A stretch of DNA of 64,000 bases, taken from Paenibacillus sp. FSL H8-0548. GTDB lineage: Bacteria > Bacillota > Bacilli > Paenibacillales > Paenibacillaceae. Numbering within the stretch: position 1 is the stretch's first letter; each line of letters opens with the position of its first letter. The notes under the pieces were generated by a model. The model saw only the letters and a list, made by a program, of their open reading frames with translations, was not told where the DNA came from and did not search any database. The stretch lies in contig NZ_CP152049.1 of NCBI RefSeq assembly GCF_038630985.1, positions 4,545,501 through 4,609,500 of the forward strand, read 5' to 3'. This document shows positions 63,299-64,000 of the stretch, piece by piece. The translations under genes and the position numbers were made by a program.

Positions 63299-64000
63299 TT
63301 ATCTTTTGCTGCCAATAATCGATCTGCGATAATCGGTAGGCGACGCCCCCGATACCTTCTTAAACACCTTACTGAAGTAATTCGGATCGTTATAACCCAC
63401 CTCAAACGTAATTTCCTTGAAGCTGCGCTCCGGGTCCGCCATCAGCTGCTTTGCCTTCTCAATTCTGCACTCGGTAAGAAAATCGATATAATTAATGCCT
63501 TCCTGATCCTTGAACATTTTGCTCATATAGAACGGACTGAGGCCGATCCGCTTCGCCATCAGCTCCAGTGAAATATCCTGATCGGAATTTGCGATAATAT
63601 ATTGCTTCATTTGCGCAACCGCATCGGGCTGCACACTTTCCTGATGAGCCTTGACTCGCTCGATAAGCTTGCTGAGCAAGCATTCTGTTTCTGCACGAAG
63701 CTGCTGATACTGCCTCACTTGAAACGAAAATAGCGGCTTCTCTACCTCGATTCCCATTTCCATTGCAACACGGGCAATAATCCACAGTCGCTCCAGCACC
63801 CACTGCCCCGCCTCAGCCAATGCCGCATGACGTTGATCGCAGACTGCAATTAGATCCATAACGGTATTCCGAACCTCATCCCATTTCCCTAAACGGATAA
63901 TATCAATGAATTGCTTCTCGGCTGCTCTGTCCTGATAACCGCCGAGGCTTGTCGCCTGCAGCTGCATCTCCCCATAAAATTGATGCTTCACAGGTTGATC
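63299..64000 (-). CDS. YesN-like response regulator or AraC protein, N-terminus beyond the window
   Basis: An open frame of 233 codons runs off the right edge. Its C-terminal 100 residues are an AraC helix-turn-helix pair (DISLELMAKRIGLSPFYMSK, VGYNDPNYFSKVFKKVSGAS). The part before it (LGKWDEVRNTVMDLI, then helices) resembles the middle domain of YesN-type response regulators. The receiver domain is not in the window. It lies directly upstream of xylFGH in the same direction, so it probably controls that transporter, with a kinase gene beyond the edge. Confidence 0.8.
   Translation of the reverse strand, partial: DQPVKHQFYGEMQLQATSLGGYQDRAAEKQFIDIIRLGKWDEVRNTVMDLIAVCDQRHAALAEAGQWVLERLWIIARVAMEMGIEVEKPLFSFQVRQYQQLRAETECLLSKLIERVKAHQESVQPDAVAQMKQYIIANSDQDISLELMAKRIGLSPFYMSKMFKDQEGINYIDFLTECRIEKAKQLMADPERSFKEITFEVGYNDPNYFSKVFKKVSGASPTDYRRSIIGSKR

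Overview
The window looks like a chromosomal segment of a Paenibacillus-type Firmicute. The evidence is strong AGGAGG-type ribosome binding sites with ATG, GTG and TTG starts, YesM/YesN-type two-component systems beside sugar ABC transporters, TPP and preQ1-I riboswitches with rho-independent terminators, an S-layer-anchored multidomain glycosidase, and the rhaEW and lutABC gene orders. No rRNA, tRNA or CRISPR array was seen. Gene identities come from motif and family recognition by eye, not from database searches.

Region 1 (1-5.9 kb) is a mobile-element graveyard. It holds a truncated zinc-finger/HNH-like gene, a complete-looking IS21-family element (istA/istB, 719-3141), two tail-to-tail remnants of large serine recombinases, and a small leftward operon of a GPP34 (GOLPH3-like) gene and a MerR-type helix-turn-helix gene. 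The leader of that operon is a perfect array of 21 seven-base repeats. Further debris lies to its right.

Region 2 (6-15.5 kb) is a sugar-uptake locus. A GH13 neopullulanase-like enzyme, two permeases and a lipoprotein binding protein face a divergent YesM-like kinase and YesN-like regulator. A ypsA homologue follows.

Region 3 (15.5-23.7 kb) is thiamin-related. A TPP riboswitch controls thiM-thiD. A second TPP riboswitch with a long leader controls thiC. A decayed thiF follows, and fragments of one transposase family sit on both sides of thiC. A beta-lactamase-fold membrane protein lies between the two thiamin blocks.

Region 4 (23.7-27 kb) is the queuosine precursor operon queC-queD-queE-queF under a preQ1-I riboswitch, with a small unknown gene beside it.

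Region 5 (27-47.3 kb) suggests pectin and plant-glycan use. It holds a 2082-residue secreted GH30-like enzyme with SLH anchors, a CE12-type rhamnogalacturonan acetylesterase, lutABC plus a GntR regulator, and a rhamnose operon (rhaEW, a sensory-rhodopsin-transducer-like gene, rhaA, rhaB, a DeoR regulator). The inferred path is deacetylation and cleavage outside the cell, then rhamnose to lactaldehyde to lactate inside, then lactate to pyruvate by LutABC.

Region 6 (47.3-51.4 kb) is iron-related. A YumC-type ferredoxin/flavodoxin reductase lies 9 bp downstream of an unbroken reading frame that joins an AraC regulator to a siderophore-binding lipoprotein. That frame carries a Fur box, a ribosome binding site and a lipoprotein start inside it.

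Region 7 (51.4-64 kb) holds an ArsR-type regulator divergent from an alcohol dehydrogenase/aldo-keto reductase pair, a Gfo/Idh dehydrogenase with a TIM-barrel isomerase and a divergent AraC regulator, a DUF4358 lipoprotein, a GNAT acetyltransferase, the xylFGH transporter and a YesN-like regulator cut by the window edge.

Two dispersed intergenic repeat families, each present twice, are among the least explained features: about 295 bp at 19340 and 47338, and about 196 bp at 36245 and, inverted, at 51044.
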